Positions 24,350 through 34,111 of a DNA stretch of 64,000 bases are shown here, piece by piece. Origin of the DNA: Desulfovibrio sp. JC022. Lineage in GTDB: Bacteria > Desulfobacterota > Desulfovibrionia > Desulfovibrionales > Desulfovibrionaceae. Under the pieces are notes generated by a model. It worked only from the letters and a program-made list of their open reading frames with translations, did no database searches and was not told the DNA's origin. The first letter of the stretch is position 1. Every line of letters begins with the position of its first letter. The DNA lies in the NCBI RefSeq assembly GCF_010470665.1, contig NZ_VOPZ01000008.1, positions 124,001 to 188,000 on the forward strand, read 5' to 3'. The position numbers were made by a program, and so were the translations under genes.

Positions 24350-26283
24350 TATTTCATTTTACCGGGATTAAAGCGGACAATATAAACCTTGTCCTTAATC
24401 CATTTTATGGTCAAAAACTCCCGCTCCTCGATTTCCACAAGATTTTTGACCATGGGAGGAAGGGAATCTATGAAAGATTTCACTTTATAATAATCAATTG
24501 AAGAAAGCAGCAAAACCGCATTCTTAAATTCTTTATTTTTCAAGTACTGGTAAACCGGATATTTTTCCGCATCCGGATGTTCCTTCTTGAAAAGCTCCGC
24601 CGCAATTTGAGGTGTTGCCAACGCCTGTATCAAATCACCTGCACGAACTCCGAGACCGAGCGAGTACATGCAGTTCCCATCCTTATCAAGCTTTTTAAGA
24701 TAGTAGGCCACGTCGGGGAATGTCTTGATAAAAAACGGGCGGTGCAGCACAAGGGTGTCCCCGCCTGCAAATTCCACTATCCTGTCAGTCAGTCCCTGCC
24801 CCAGTATGGGCAGAGGGCGATTTTCATTCAGGGAGGAGTAAGCTGGGAGGGCATTGTAATAAAAAGGCATTACAGCTGTAATCGCCAATGAACCGACCAC
24901 AATGTGCAGGGCCGGACGCTGGGACTGCCTGATACTAACGATAAGCAGCACCAGAAAAAAACCACCAAGGGCGACAAAAAAAGGAAACATTAATTCCATA
25001 TACTGGCCCACAGGGACCCGGTCCGCAAGGTTCACCGAAACACTCATGGATTTAAAGGAACGGTAACCGAGCATAGCCGCCATAGACAACATCCAGACAA
25101 AACCCATCTCAAAGAGAGTGCGGTATGCTTTATCCCGCTTGGCATTGACCAGCCAGTCACAAACCAGAATGGAGAGCAGCGGCAAGATCGGCAGCATGTA
25201 GCGGTTGGATTTGAGCTTAAAAAGCAGGGTAAAAACTATCAGGTAAACCAGAAAAACGCAGGCCATGAAGACATACTTTTCATTGAATTTTTCCCTGACC
25301 GAACGCCAGATTCCGTAGACAGTGCCAAAAACATAACCTCCCCAAGGGAAGAATATGACCGTCAGGGTATCGAAATAAGGATCAAGATGACTCAACTTAT
25401 TCGTAACCTTGGTACTGGTGGAGGCAGTATTATGGAAAAACTGCCCGAGCAACCCTTGGGTATAATCAAAACCGCTGCTTAACCACGCGAAATACAGCCA
25501 GAGAAAAAAAGGTGCGCAACCGGCAATAAACCAGAGCAGCAGGATGTTACGGTCTTCCCACTTGGCAGCGACCAGCCCTTTGAGATTCAAGGCTGAAAGA
25601 AAAGATGCGGGCTCAGCGGATTCATGCTTTTTATTAACATTGTGGCGGATACCCACAGCCAGCGCATACCCGGCCATAGGCAAAAAAGCGAAAGGCCCCT
25701 TGGCCAGCACACCCAGCGCGGTAAGCACGGCCCCGCCAAGAGCAACACGGGCACTTTTTTCACCAAGATAACGCTGTAGATAAAAATACGTGGCCCAAGT
25801 TACGCAGCAGGCAAAAACCACGTCCACCTTCATCATCACGGACATGAACTTGAAAAGCACTGAACTTTGCAGGATAACTCCGGCCAGCAGCCCGGTAGCC
25901 GGGCCGAACAGTTTACGTCCGGTGAGTGCGGTTCCCAGCACCATGAGCACAGAACAGATTACCGTGGGTAAACGCAGCAGGGTAAGAACATTGCCGCTGA
26001 AACCGTCAAGGGAAGCCAGCCACGCAAAAGGATACATTACCCAATAGGTCAGCGGCGGCTTCTCCATGCGCGGCATACCGTCAAACATGGGGGCCAGCAG
26101 ATTCCCGCTATGGATCATTTCATATACGGCACGGGCATACTTGGGTTCATCAATATCATAAAAATAATTCAGCCATGTTCCGTAAAAGGAAACTGCGGCG
26201 GAAAATAAAAGCAGCAAGCCGAGCAGCAAAAACCAATTCTTGCGGCAAAACCCGTCTATTCCTGAATCCTGTCTATATTCCAT
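24349..26283 (-). CDS. ArnT-like GT-C glycosyltransferase (PMT family)
   Basis: 644-residue integral membrane protein with about a dozen hydrophobic segments. The first loop contains DIDEPKYARAVYEM near 42, the acidic motif of ArnT/PMT-type GT-C enzymes, and MEKPPLTYWVMYPF follows. This family moves sugars from polyprenyl-phosphate carriers to lipid A or other acceptors on the periplasmic side. Which sugar and acceptor are used here cannot be read; no other arn genes are nearby. A soluble C-terminal domain of about 200 residues ends the protein. It shares an operon with rlmN. Confidence 0.85.
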   Translation of the reverse strand: MEYRQDSGIDGFCRKNWFLLLGLLLLFSAAVSFYGTWLNYFYDIDEPKYARAVYEMIHSGNLLAPMFDGMPRMEKPPLTYWVMYPFAWLASLDGFSGNVLTLLRLPTVICSVLMVLGTALTGRKLFGPATGLLAGVILQSSVLFKFMSVMMKVDVVFACCVTWATYFYLQRYLGEKSARVALGGAVLTALGVLAKGPFAFLPMAGYALAVGIRHNVNKKHESAEPASFLSALNLKGLVAAKWEDRNILLLWFIAGCAPFFLWLYFAWLSSGFDYTQGLLGQFFHNTASTSTKVTNKLSHLDPYFDTLTVIFFPWGGYVFGTVYGIWRSVREKFNEKYVFMACVFLVYLIVFTLLFKLKSNRYMLPILPLLSILVCDWLVNAKRDKAYRTLFEMGFVWMLSMAAMLGYRSFKSMSVSVNLADRVPVGQYMELMFPFFVALGGFFLVLLIVSIRQSQRPALHIVVGSLAITAVMPFYYNALPAYSSLNENRPLPILGQGLTDRIVEFAGGDTLVLHRPFFIKTFPDVAYYLKKLDKDGNCMYSLGLGVRAGDLIQALATPQIAAELFKKEHPDAEKYPVYQYLKNKEFKNAVLLLSSIDYYKVKSFIDSLPPMVKNLVEIEEREFLTIKWIKDKVYIVRFNPGKMK

Positions 26284-26435
26284 TTTTTAATTCCAAATCC
26301 ATAATGTTTTTGTTTCGCGGAAAGACACCTAGTACCAGAGTTCTTCCGGCAAGTCGAAATATGCGGGGCTGGATTAAATGGGCATGATGAGTTACTGAAT
26401 TAGACATAACCTATTCTGTATACCAAGAGGCTTAG

Positions 26436-29135
26436 ATGCGTTTTTCAATTTCCATAAGACTTCTTTTTTTAGCAATCACCATTTCCCTGCTGCCTGCAAC
26501 AGTAAACGCATCTCCATCGCTCATATCGATTGGTGATTTCCTGACCCCTTCAGGAATGCCCTCCCCGGAATTCAAAAATGTTATTACACAACAACTGACT
26601 GAAGCCGGACTCAGTTGTGCTAACTGCACTGAATCATCACCAAAATCGAGATATAAACTTTCCGGCCTGATGGTTAAGGATGACAAAGGGACTTCATTTT
26701 CAGCATTACTGACCGACAATTTCCATCTTGAACCTGATGTCTTCATCAAAGGCAAACAGATAGGTGGAACCAGCTCTAAGCCGGCAGCAAGGGAGCTGGC
26801 CGAATCCGCAGCCGAACTCATCTCCAACCAGTCTGTAGCTTCCATTGAAGTCAGCGGAGACTCCCGGATGACCCCCAATGCGGTTATGGCACTGGCCCAG
26901 ATCCTGCCCGGCGAGGATGCATCACCGCAAAAAATCATCGCAGCCCGGATTATCCTTGAGAATTGCGGCTTATTTGAAAAAGTCCGCATTTACCTGACCC
27001 CCGGACCTGAAGGCCGCAAGGTAAAAATATCAGTCAGGGAAAGGGACTCAATTCTACCCGCCAACATGCCCGGGCCCGGCAAAGCAGTTCTGGATAATAT
27101 TTTGGGTCCCCAAGACACCACCCTGCCCGAATTTCCTGCCATTACTGAAAAACGTTTTCCCGGCCTGAGCAACGCCACCTGCGGAGGATACCTTGCTTAC
27201 AGAGCTGAAAGCATTCTGGCCCGAATGCGCAATAACGATCACCGCTTCAACGTAGACGATGTAGAAGAGCTGGTTGCCGTTGCCGCAAGCATCAGAAACA
27301 ACATCTCCACTTATGATGCTTCCTGCCGTGATATGTGCATAATCCTGATGAAACTCTGCTCCATGCTGGACTCACAGACAATCCGTACCATATCTGAAAA
27401 GCTGCAACAGAACATTGAGCTGACTGAAACAGGACCGCACACTCTTGAAAAAAATCTCGAACGCATTGAGTTTATCACGCAAGCATACGGAGCGGCGCAG
27501 GAAGCGCAATTAATACTTTCTTCCCGTATTTTTCATGACCGCATTCACTCCCCGGTTGTCCCGTGGATTCTGTACTCCCTCGGCGAACAGGCTCTGCAAG
27601 CAGAAGACATCACCCGTGCGGCCCCCCTGCTGAGCGGAGCCATTGCGGTTTCATCACTTCCGGTCTCACCTGAAATGCTCCTGACAACAGCCATGGCCCA
27701 ATACAGCAACCTTGACATTGAATCCGGGGGAGCGGCCGGGGCCCAGCTAAAACCACTGCTGGCCAATCCCGATCTGGAGAGTGAACTGCGCCGCCAAATA
27801 AGTTCCCTGCCCCGCAGAGCTGAGCTCTGTGAAACAGCCACTTCCATAACCGGTCAGGATAGTTTTGAGTTACAACTGAAAAAAGGGAATGCGCTAATCC
27901 TGCTGGACCGACCAGATCTTGCAGAACCTCTTTTCCACAAACTGCACGGGCTAAGACCGGATGACGCACGTCCTTTCACCGGGTTCGGACGCCTCGCTTT
28001 CCAGCGGACAGAGAATCTGCTCTCAGTAAGGCCCTACCTTGAAAGGGCTGAGCACATGAAAAACAAAGACCGTTTTTTTTACGAACTGGCTCTGGCCTAC
28101 AAGCTGGAACGGATCATCGCCGAAGCACTCCCGACCATCAGGATTGACGGACGCAATTCCGAAGAAGCTTCAGCCACCAGATTCCTCCTGCCTAAAACTC
28201 TGGAATATGCCCAAGGGTATGAAAGATTCAACCGCCCACAGGCAAAATTGATCAAGGCCGGAGTTGACGTTCTCGGAGAATGGCTGGCTTACCCTGCCAT
28301 GAGTACGGCAGAAGCATTTGATAACATGTTCCGCCAGACTTTAAGACTTGATTCCGAGACAGGCAACCAGCCGGAAATTCTTGCGGCCAGCCTTTACTTT
28401 TCCACAAATTCAACAGACAGGACTGAGGCCCGCAAGCTCATATCCCGGCCCATGTCTGTTAAGGCCGGGTTGAAACCGAGATTCCTGCAACTTAATCTGC
28501 TGATCCGGGAAATGGCCCTTACTCCTTCCGCAGAGCTTTCCAAAGCTCTGGAACAGGCCGGGAGATCCAGTTTCTCAGATACCGAAAGCAGGGAGGAGGC
28601 TGTGGCCCTGAAAGCGGACGCCCTCGCGGTTGCAGGACTGTATACAAATTCCGCATCAACACTTGAAAGAGCGGAATCTCTGTATACCCTTGCTGTGGAT
28701 TTAAACGAAGGAAACAACGGCAGACTGCTCAACAACCTTGCCTGCGTGAATCTCGCACTGGGCAGAGTTGAAGAAGCGGACGATCTTTACGATGAAGCTC
28801 TGGACAGTTACCCGGAAGCCGGGGAAGTTGTTGAAATGGGCAAGCTGGTCTCATCACTTTCCGGTGAAGAAAGAATGCACGCATTAGAGAAATTTGCTGC
28901 AAAAAACATTTCGCAACAGCTCAAAGGAGCCGCTATCAAACTGAACGGCACGTCAAACAGCACAGCCGGACCGGAAAGTAATTCTTCCGCAGGTATGATG
29001 GGAATATATCTTAATGAAAACAGGAAGATTGTCACCGGATATGATAATTACACCGGGCTATCCATAATTTTTAAATACAAAAGCAACATCTGGCTCTTAC
29101 CGACACAGCTAAACACAGCAGAACAATCGCGCTAA
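26436..29135 (+). CDS. Exported POTRA-like / TPR-like protein
   Basis: 899 residues with a signal peptide ending ATVNASPS. Residues about 130-205 resemble a POTRA domain (SIEVSGDSRMTPNAVMALAQ, then LENCGLFEKVRIYLTPG), the fold used by BamA/TPS-type outer-membrane partners. The rest (about 230-830) is alpha-helical with TPR-like pairs, for example the pair LLNNLACVNLALGRVEEADDL near 768. No beta-barrel follows, so it is a periplasmic adaptor rather than a pore. GAGG precedes the ATG. It overlaps the convergent CII-like gene by four bases. Function unknown; protein-complex assembly in the envelope is a guess. Confidence 0.7.
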   Translation: MRFSISIRLLFLAITISLLPATVNASPSLISIGDFLTPSGMPSPEFKNVITQQLTEAGLSCANCTESSPKSRYKLSGLMVKDDKGTSFSALLTDNFHLEPDVFIKGKQIGGTSSKPAARELAESAAELISNQSVASIEVSGDSRMTPNAVMALAQILPGEDASPQKIIAARIILENCGLFEKVRIYLTPGPEGRKVKISVRERDSILPANMPGPGKAVLDNILGPQDTTLPEFPAITEKRFPGLSNATCGGYLAYRAESILARMRNNDHRFNVDDVEELVAVAASIRNNISTYDASCRDMCIILMKLCSMLDSQTIRTISEKLQQNIELTETGPHTLEKNLERIEFITQAYGAAQEAQLILSSRIFHDRIHSPVVPWILYSLGEQALQAEDITRAAPLLSGAIAVSSLPVSPEMLLTTAMAQYSNLDIESGGAAGAQLKPLLANPDLESELRRQISSLPRRAELCETATSITGQDSFELQLKKGNALILLDRPDLAEPLFHKLHGLRPDDARPFTGFGRLAFQRTENLLSVRPYLERAEHMKNKDRFFYELALAYKLERIIAEALPTIRIDGRNSEEASATRFLLPKTLEYAQGYERFNRPQAKLIKAGVDVLGEWLAYPAMSTAEAFDNMFRQTLRLDSETGNQPEILAASLYFSTNSTDRTEARKLISRPMSVKAGLKPRFLQLNLLIREMALTPSAELSKALEQAGRSSFSDTESREEAVALKADALAVAGLYTNSASTLERAESLYTLAVDLNEGNNGRLLNNLACVNLALGRVEEADDLYDEALDSYPEAGEVVEMGKLVSSLSGEERMHALEKFAAKNISQQLKGAAIKLNGTSNSTAGPESNSSAGMMGIYLNENRKIVTGYDNYTGLSIIFKYKSNIWLLPTQLNTAEQSR

Positions 29136-29374
29136 CCAGATGATTCAATTGTAAAATCCAACTCTTCAGCCATAAGCCGCAAGGGTTCTACTGCTCCGGT
29201 AATGCGCATGATCTCTACCAGAGTCTCCGCACCGAGCTTGGCTTTTTTATCATCCGGATTAACTTCGCGGGCCAATGTTTTGGGAGTCTTCCCAAGCCGC
29301 TCGGCCAACTCCTCCAGAGGCACCGGGCCGTTCATAACCAGATCCTGTATTGCTTTTTCAACTTTTGCAGACAT
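29132..29374 (-). CDS. Phage CII-like regulatory protein
   Basis: 80 residues from ATG 29374 (CAAGG nine bases upstream); a TTG three codons earlier is also open. A helix-turn-helix is seen at 20-45 (PLEELAERLGKTPKTLAREV), followed by DDKKAKLGAETLVEIMRITG, the pattern of phage CII-type regulators. No phage genes are nearby, so it is a domesticated regulator or prophage remnant. Its 3' end overlaps the POTRA/TPR gene by four bases. Confidence 0.75.
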   Translation of the reverse strand: MSAKVEKAIQDLVMNGPVPLEELAERLGKTPKTLAREVNPDDKKAKLGAETLVEIMRITGAVEPLRLMAEELDFTIESSG

Positions 29375-29383
29375 TACCTTCAA

Positions 29384-29721
29384 CCTTGTTCATTATCAGT
29401 TTGCACATCTGTTTGTGGACTAATAAACTAAAACGAAACACCATTCAACATACCATCTTAACGTTTCAAAAATACCGTAATGATTCAACTCATCACATGA
29501 ATACCCTGCTGACAAAAGCCAATTGTCACTGTATTGTAACAATCATTTTCGGTTTCACAGAACACTTTTTACGGACATTTTTCATTAAAAATCAAAAAGT
29601 TAACACAAAAACACACTTTTGTAACAAAACTTGACCTAACCATATTATCATGCTTGTTACTCCCCTGTAACGACAAAGGGACTCTGTTTCTGCTCAGGAA
29701 AATCCTCAGGGAGGACTTTTT
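29384..29721. other. 338-bp AT-rich intergenic region before the phosphate genes
   Basis: No gene. It contains TTGTAACA-type repeats (TATTGTAACAATC near 29533, TTTTGTAACAAAAC near 29618, CTGTAACG near 29668), possible PhoB or kinase-partner sites, but no convincing Pho box. The promoters of both flanking genes must lie here. Confidence 0.5.
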
Positions 29722-31527
29722 TTGCCTAAAACATCACTACACATGAAGATTCTGCTTTGGGGTTGGGCTGTACTGCTCTTCGCCCTGCTGCTGACCTTCT
29801 GGTTTTACTATGGAACGGTTTCAAAAGAACTGACCGCTTCCAGCAGGCAAAACACTTCCCGCCTCCTGAACTATGTGCGCTGGAAAATCAGCCACAGCCC
29901 GGTCAATCCCGGCACTCCCGCATTCCAAAATGAAATCACCGAACTCGGCTCCCATCTCGATATCCGCATTACATACATCATGAACGGCAAGGTTCTGGCT
30001 GACTCCGACGTTGAAGCCAGCAGGCTGCCCGAACTGGACGACCATTCCAACCGCCCGGAAGTCATTGCTGCCGAAACCAGCGGAACCGGGAAAGACACCC
30101 GCTACAGCAAAACCCTGCAAACACGTATGCTCTACGTTGCTAAATCCATGGGCAACAACGGAGGGTTCATCCGACTGGCTCTGCCCTACTCGGTGATCGG
30201 GGAAAGGCTGGACCGGGTCATGATTCACTTTTCAATACTTCTCGCTTTGCTGGCTGTGGGTTCAGCAATATTATTGGTTTTCATCGGCAAACGCACCACT
30301 TCTGCTGTGAGGGAAGTCTCCGCCACTGCACAGGCTATCGGGGAAGGCGACTACAGCAAGCGGATCAGGGTCATTCCCGGCGGGGAATACAAACTGATGG
30401 CCAATTCCATCAACACCATGGCTAAAAAAATCAAGGGCCATATCCGCATAATTGAAGACCAGCGCAACCAGCTTGACGCCATGTTCGAAAACATGACCGA
30501 AGGCATCATGGTCCTCGACCCGCAAGGAAAAATCGAATCCGTTAATAAATCCATGACCAGGCTGGTTCCAGGCACTCAGGAATTTGTAGGCCGAATGCCC
30601 CTGGAAGTGCTGACCCGCCATGAAATCCAGGATGCGGTTGATAAAATAATCAAGCACGGTAGCGAAAAGGATTCTGATGCCCTGATTGTGGACCTTGCGG
30701 ATGGACGGTCCATGAATGTGACCATCTGCTCTTACAATGATTACAAAAGCCGCCGCAAACTTATCCTTGTTTTCCACGACATCAGCGAAGTCCGCCGCAT
30801 AGAAAAAATACTCCGCGACTTTGTATCCAATGCCTCTCATCAATTGCGCACCCCTCTGACCAGCATCAAAGGCTATGCCGAAACCCTGATCGACACTCCT
30901 CCGCAAGACGAAAAAATACTCAAAAATTTCCTTGGAACCATTCGCGATAATGCCGACCATATGTCCAAGGTAATTACCGGCATGTTCGCCCTTGCCCGCA
31001 GTGAATATTCAGGGAAAAAATTGCGTACCAAGCCGACGGATCTGCAAAAAAGCGTTGGACTGAGCATGGCAAACCTTAAATCTCTCGCGGAAAAGAAGAA
31101 CATCAGCCTGAGCAATGATGAAATACCGCAGATAAATGTCACCGGAACCGGAGAAGGACTGGTCCAGATTTTCGACAACCTGATTGAAAACGCCATCAAA
31201 TATGCACCGGAAAACACCGAAGTGGTAGTCCATGCTGACACGGATGATGAGTTTGCTATAATCAAAGTTGTAGATGAAGGACCGGGGATTGCTACCGCTG
31301 ACAAAGAACGTATTTTCGAAAGATTTTTCAAACTTGATGAAAACGCTGTGGGACACGGCAGTTCCGGACTGGGACTGGCACTGTGCCGCAGTCTTGCACG
31401 AAACTTTAACGGCGACATCTGGGTGGAAAGCCCGGTTGACGCAACAACAGGTACCGGATCTTCATTTTGTGTGAAACTCCCGGTAACAGCTGAACAAGCT
31501 TCTGAATCCGCTCAGGATTCACAATAA
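29722..31527 (+). CDS. PhoR-like membrane sensor histidine kinase
   Basis: 601 residues from TTG 29722 with GGAGG seven bases upstream. TM1 near 10-30, a periplasmic sensor domain to about 170, TM2 at 172-195, HAMP (to about 245), PAS (about 255-350), HisKA with NASHQLRTPLTSIKGYAETL around His373, and HATPase_c with an N-box (IFDNLIENAIKYAPE) and G-boxes DEGPGI and GSSGLGLALC. This is the PhoR/ResE layout. It lies 14 bases before a low-affinity phosphate transporter gene, which supports a phosphate-linked signal, but no phoB is present in the window. Confidence 0.88.
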   Translation: MPKTSLHMKILLWGWAVLLFALLLTFWFYYGTVSKELTASSRQNTSRLLNYVRWKISHSPVNPGTPAFQNEITELGSHLDIRITYIMNGKVLADSDVEASRLPELDDHSNRPEVIAAETSGTGKDTRYSKTLQTRMLYVAKSMGNNGGFIRLALPYSVIGERLDRVMIHFSILLALLAVGSAILLVFIGKRTTSAVREVSATAQAIGEGDYSKRIRVIPGGEYKLMANSINTMAKKIKGHIRIIEDQRNQLDAMFENMTEGIMVLDPQGKIESVNKSMTRLVPGTQEFVGRMPLEVLTRHEIQDAVDKIIKHGSEKDSDALIVDLADGRSMNVTICSYNDYKSRRKLILVFHDISEVRRIEKILRDFVSNASHQLRTPLTSIKGYAETLIDTPPQDEKILKNFLGTIRDNADHMSKVITGMFALARSEYSGKKLRTKPTDLQKSVGLSMANLKSLAEKKNISLSNDEIPQINVTGTGEGLVQIFDNLIENAIKYAPENTEVVVHADTDDEFAIIKVVDEGPGIATADKERIFERFFKLDENAVGHGSSGLGLALCRSLARNFNGDIWVESPVDATTGTGSSFCVKLPVTAEQASESAQDSQ

Positions 31528-31541
31528 GGGGATTATCTCTA

Positions 31542-32777
31542 ATGGATATTTACGATCTGTTTTTTTACATGTCCCTGTTTGCAGGGTTCATGATGGCCTT
31601 CAACCTTGGCGCAAACGACGTTGCCAACTCCATGGCCTCGGCTGTGGGCGCGAAAGCCATCACCATCCGGCAGGCAGTATTCATCGCAGGGACGCTTAAC
31701 TTCGCTGGTGCGGTGTTCCTCGGCTCACATGTAACCGCAACGGTCAGCAAGGGTATCATCAACCCGGCGGCCATTGCCGACCCCAAAATTATCATGGTCG
31801 GCATGTTCTCGGCCCTGCTGGCTGCGGGGGTCTGGGTCCTTATTTCAACCCTGACGGCACTGCCAGTTTCCTCAACACATTCAATTGTCGGTGCGATTCT
31901 CGGTTTCGGCCTCGTTGCAGGTGGTCCTGATGTGGTCAACTGGCTAAAAATGGTTGGCATTGTAATGTCATGGATTATTTCACCATTCTTTGCCGCAACC
32001 ATCGCCTTTGCCATCTTCACCCACATAAGGAAAACTATCCTCTTTAAAAAGGATTTTATCCATCAGGCCAAAAAATGGGCTCCAATCTGGATGGGATTGA
32101 CTGTTCTGCTGATATCCCTATCATTTCTATACAAAACACCGGTAGGAAAAGGACTTGAACTGCCCTTTTTCGGATCATTAGCTTTGGCTTTTGCCATTGC
32201 CGGGGCAGTATGGTTTGCAGGAAGGCTTGCAGTTAACAAGCTGGTCGGTGACCCTGAAGAAGGCGCAGAAGCAGTAGAAAGCACATTCCGCAAACTTCAG
32301 GTCGGCACTTCCTGTTATGTTGCTCTTTCACAGGGAGCTAACGATGTAGCAAATGCCATCGGCCCTGTTGCAGCAATCTACCTTATATCCAAGGAACATG
32401 TTCTGCTTGCCAAGGCAGATGTCCCCATCAGCCTTCTGGTCATGGGCGGACTTGGAATTGCCATCGGTATTTCCCTTCTTGGGCACAAGGTAATGTCAAC
32501 TGTTGGTGAAAAGATTACCGTGCTTACCAACACAAGAGGCTTTGCCGTTGACTTCGGAGCTGCTACAACAGTATTGACAGCATCCAATATGGGGCTGCCC
32601 GTATCATCAACTCACGCAGCTGTTGGTGCGGTGGTCGGAGTAGGACTCGCAAGAGGCTTCTCAGCAGTCAACTTTAAAATTCTCGGAAGAATCGTGCTTT
32701 ACTGGGTGCTCACCGTTCCCATAGCCGCATTCACAAGTATAACCATTTTCAGCCTGCTTAAATGGGCTTTCATTTAG
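31542..32777 (+). CDS. PiT-family inorganic phosphate transporter
   Basis: 411 residues with about ten membrane segments. Both halves carry the PiT signature: NLGANDVANSMASAVGA near 22 and SQGANDVANAIGPVAA near 265, each followed by LPVSSTHSIVGA and LPVSSTHAAVGA. The family moves metal-phosphate or phosphate by H+ or Na+ coupling across the inner membrane. It lies between a PhoR-like kinase and a DUF47 protein, in one operon (gaps of 14 and 19 bases). Confidence 0.94.
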   Translation: MDIYDLFFYMSLFAGFMMAFNLGANDVANSMASAVGAKAITIRQAVFIAGTLNFAGAVFLGSHVTATVSKGIINPAAIADPKIIMVGMFSALLAAGVWVLISTLTALPVSSTHSIVGAILGFGLVAGGPDVVNWLKMVGIVMSWIISPFFAATIAFAIFTHIRKTILFKKDFIHQAKKWAPIWMGLTVLLISLSFLYKTPVGKGLELPFFGSLALAFAIAGAVWFAGRLAVNKLVGDPEEGAEAVESTFRKLQVGTSCYVALSQGANDVANAIGPVAAIYLISKEHVLLAKADVPISLLVMGGLGIAIGISLLGHKVMSTVGEKITVLTNTRGFAVDFGAATTVLTASNMGLPVSSTHAAVGAVVGVGLARGFSAVNFKILGRIVLYWVLTVPIAAFTSITIFSLLKWAFI

Positions 32778-32796
32778 ATAAAACAAGGAGAACATT

Positions 32797-33474
32797 ATGC
32801 ACTTTCGTCTTCCTTTCTTAGGCCTTATTGTAAACAAGAACCCCATGGACGGGCTGGTCAAACACTACGATAAAATCGCCGAGTGTATTCACATCATCAA
32901 CGATTCCGTTGAATGCTATGTTGCCGGAAACGAGACCTGCCGCGAATTCACCGAACTGATCGAACAGATCGATACCGTTGAAGCACAGGCTGATAAAATC
33001 AAGCGCTCCATCCGCAACCACCTGCCGCATTCCATGTTCATGTCCGTGGATAAGGTTCTTTTCTTCAACTACACCCGCAGTCAGGACAACGTGCTGGACT
33101 ACGCACAGGAAGCACTGCACTGGCTGGCTATCCGCAAAGTAGCCATCCCCGCAGAGTACCAGAAAGACCTTATCCTGCTGCTCTCCGAAGTAAACGACAC
33201 AACAACCAGCCTCGGCCCCGCGCTCAAGGCCACCATTGCCCTGAACGACGGAAAATCCATTGACCGTGAAGGCACCAAGAACAAATTCCGCAAAGTGCGT
33301 AAGCACTACGCACGTTCCATGGAACTGCGCAAGGAACTCTCCAAACGTATCTACAATTCCGATATGGATTTCAAAGATATCTACCAGCTCACCCATTTCG
33401 TAGATTGCCTCAACGAAATGGCGCATCAGGCTGAAACCTGCGCCGACATGCTGCGGGCTATGATTTCCAGATAA
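32797..33474 (+). CDS. DUF47 / PhoU-like protein partner of PiT
   Basis: 225-residue cytosolic all-helical protein of the DUF47 (TIGR00153) group, structurally related to PhoU. Acidic and His-rich metal-binding patterns are seen (EAQADKIKRSIRNHLP near 65; HQAETCADMLRAMI at the C-terminus). GGAG precedes the ATG. DUF47 genes are usually paired with pit genes and thought to gate the transporter, which fits its place 19 bases after it. Confidence 0.92.
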   Translation: MHFRLPFLGLIVNKNPMDGLVKHYDKIAECIHIINDSVECYVAGNETCREFTELIEQIDTVEAQADKIKRSIRNHLPHSMFMSVDKVLFFNYTRSQDNVLDYAQEALHWLAIRKVAIPAEYQKDLILLLSEVNDTTTSLGPALKATIALNDGKSIDREGTKNKFRKVRKHYARSMELRKELSKRIYNSDMDFKDIYQLTHFVDCLNEMAHQAETCADMLRAMISR

Positions 33475-33499
33475 GCACAATTCATATTCAGTAAAATAA

Positions 33500-33536
33500 A
33501 AGCCCCTCTCCGCAGAACCAGCGGAGAGGGGCTTTA
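33500..33536 (+). terminator. Bidirectional terminator after the phosphate operon
   Basis: 14-bp perfect stem AAGCCCCTCTCCGC / GCGGAGAGGGGCTT (33500-33513, 33521-33534), shared by the convergent SMR gene. Confidence 0.93.
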
Positions 33537-33557
33537 TCGTTGAAAAAGCAGAATCTA

Positions 33558-33893
33558 TTAATGCACAATGGTTTTTGAAAAATAGTTAATCACGCCAACT
33601 CCGGACATAATAAGCACCATGCCCAGAACTGCCGGTAAATCCGGAGTCTGACCATAGAGAAAAACACCCACAAGTGTGACCATTATGATTCCCAGTCCGC
33701 ACCAGATGGCATAAGCCACCCCTACGGGCATAGTCTTGAGGACAATGGAAAAAAAGTAGAAGGAAGCCATATAGCCGAGAACCACGATGCTGCTGGGGCC
33801 CACCTTGGTAAAGCCCTCACACGCCTTCAAAGCACTGGTAGCAATTACCTCGAATACAATTGCCACAACAAGATATATATAAGCAGCGGTCAT
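33558..33893 (-). CDS. Small multidrug resistance (SMR) family transporter
   Basis: 111 residues with four membrane segments, the EmrE/SugE length. The essential membrane-embedded glutamate is in VFEVIATSALKACEGF (Glu15). MPVGVAYAIWCGLGI in TM3 is the family hallmark, as is the TM4 LIMSGVGVINYFS. It works as a dimer, exchanging protons for cationic drugs or guanidinium. Only one SMR gene is present, so a homodimer is expected. No regulator adjacent. Confidence 0.93.
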   Translation of the reverse strand: MTAAYIYLVVAIVFEVIATSALKACEGFTKVGPSSIVVLGYMASFYFFSIVLKTMPVGVAYAIWCGLGIIMVTLVGVFLYGQTPDLPAVLGMVLIMSGVGVINYFSKTIVH

Positions 33894-34029
33894 TTTAATC
33901 CCCTATTTCTATCTGGGTTAAACAAGATATTTAATAGAGGCTTCATGCTTCTGAATCCGTAGCTTTGTCAATACCTTCCCGCACAGGGGAAGCCTTGTGT
34001 TATTTTTGCGAAGTCAAACAAGCGGAGAT

Positions 34030-34063
34030 AAAAAAGCCATCGCGATATAAACCGCAATGGCTG
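34030..34063 (-). terminator. Terminator of acs
   Basis: Stem AGCCAT.GCG / CGC.ATGGCT (34035-34062); on the minus strand it is followed by six T. Confidence 0.8.
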
Positions 34064-34111
34064 TTTCAATACAAATATTCTCGAACGAAGCGGCGAAGAC
34101 CCGTCTCCCCA

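Noticed and set aside
29384-29721. Pho box upstream of the PhoR-like kinase
   Set aside because: TTGTAACA repeats exist but not with the regular 11-base direct-repeat spacing expected for PhoB sites.
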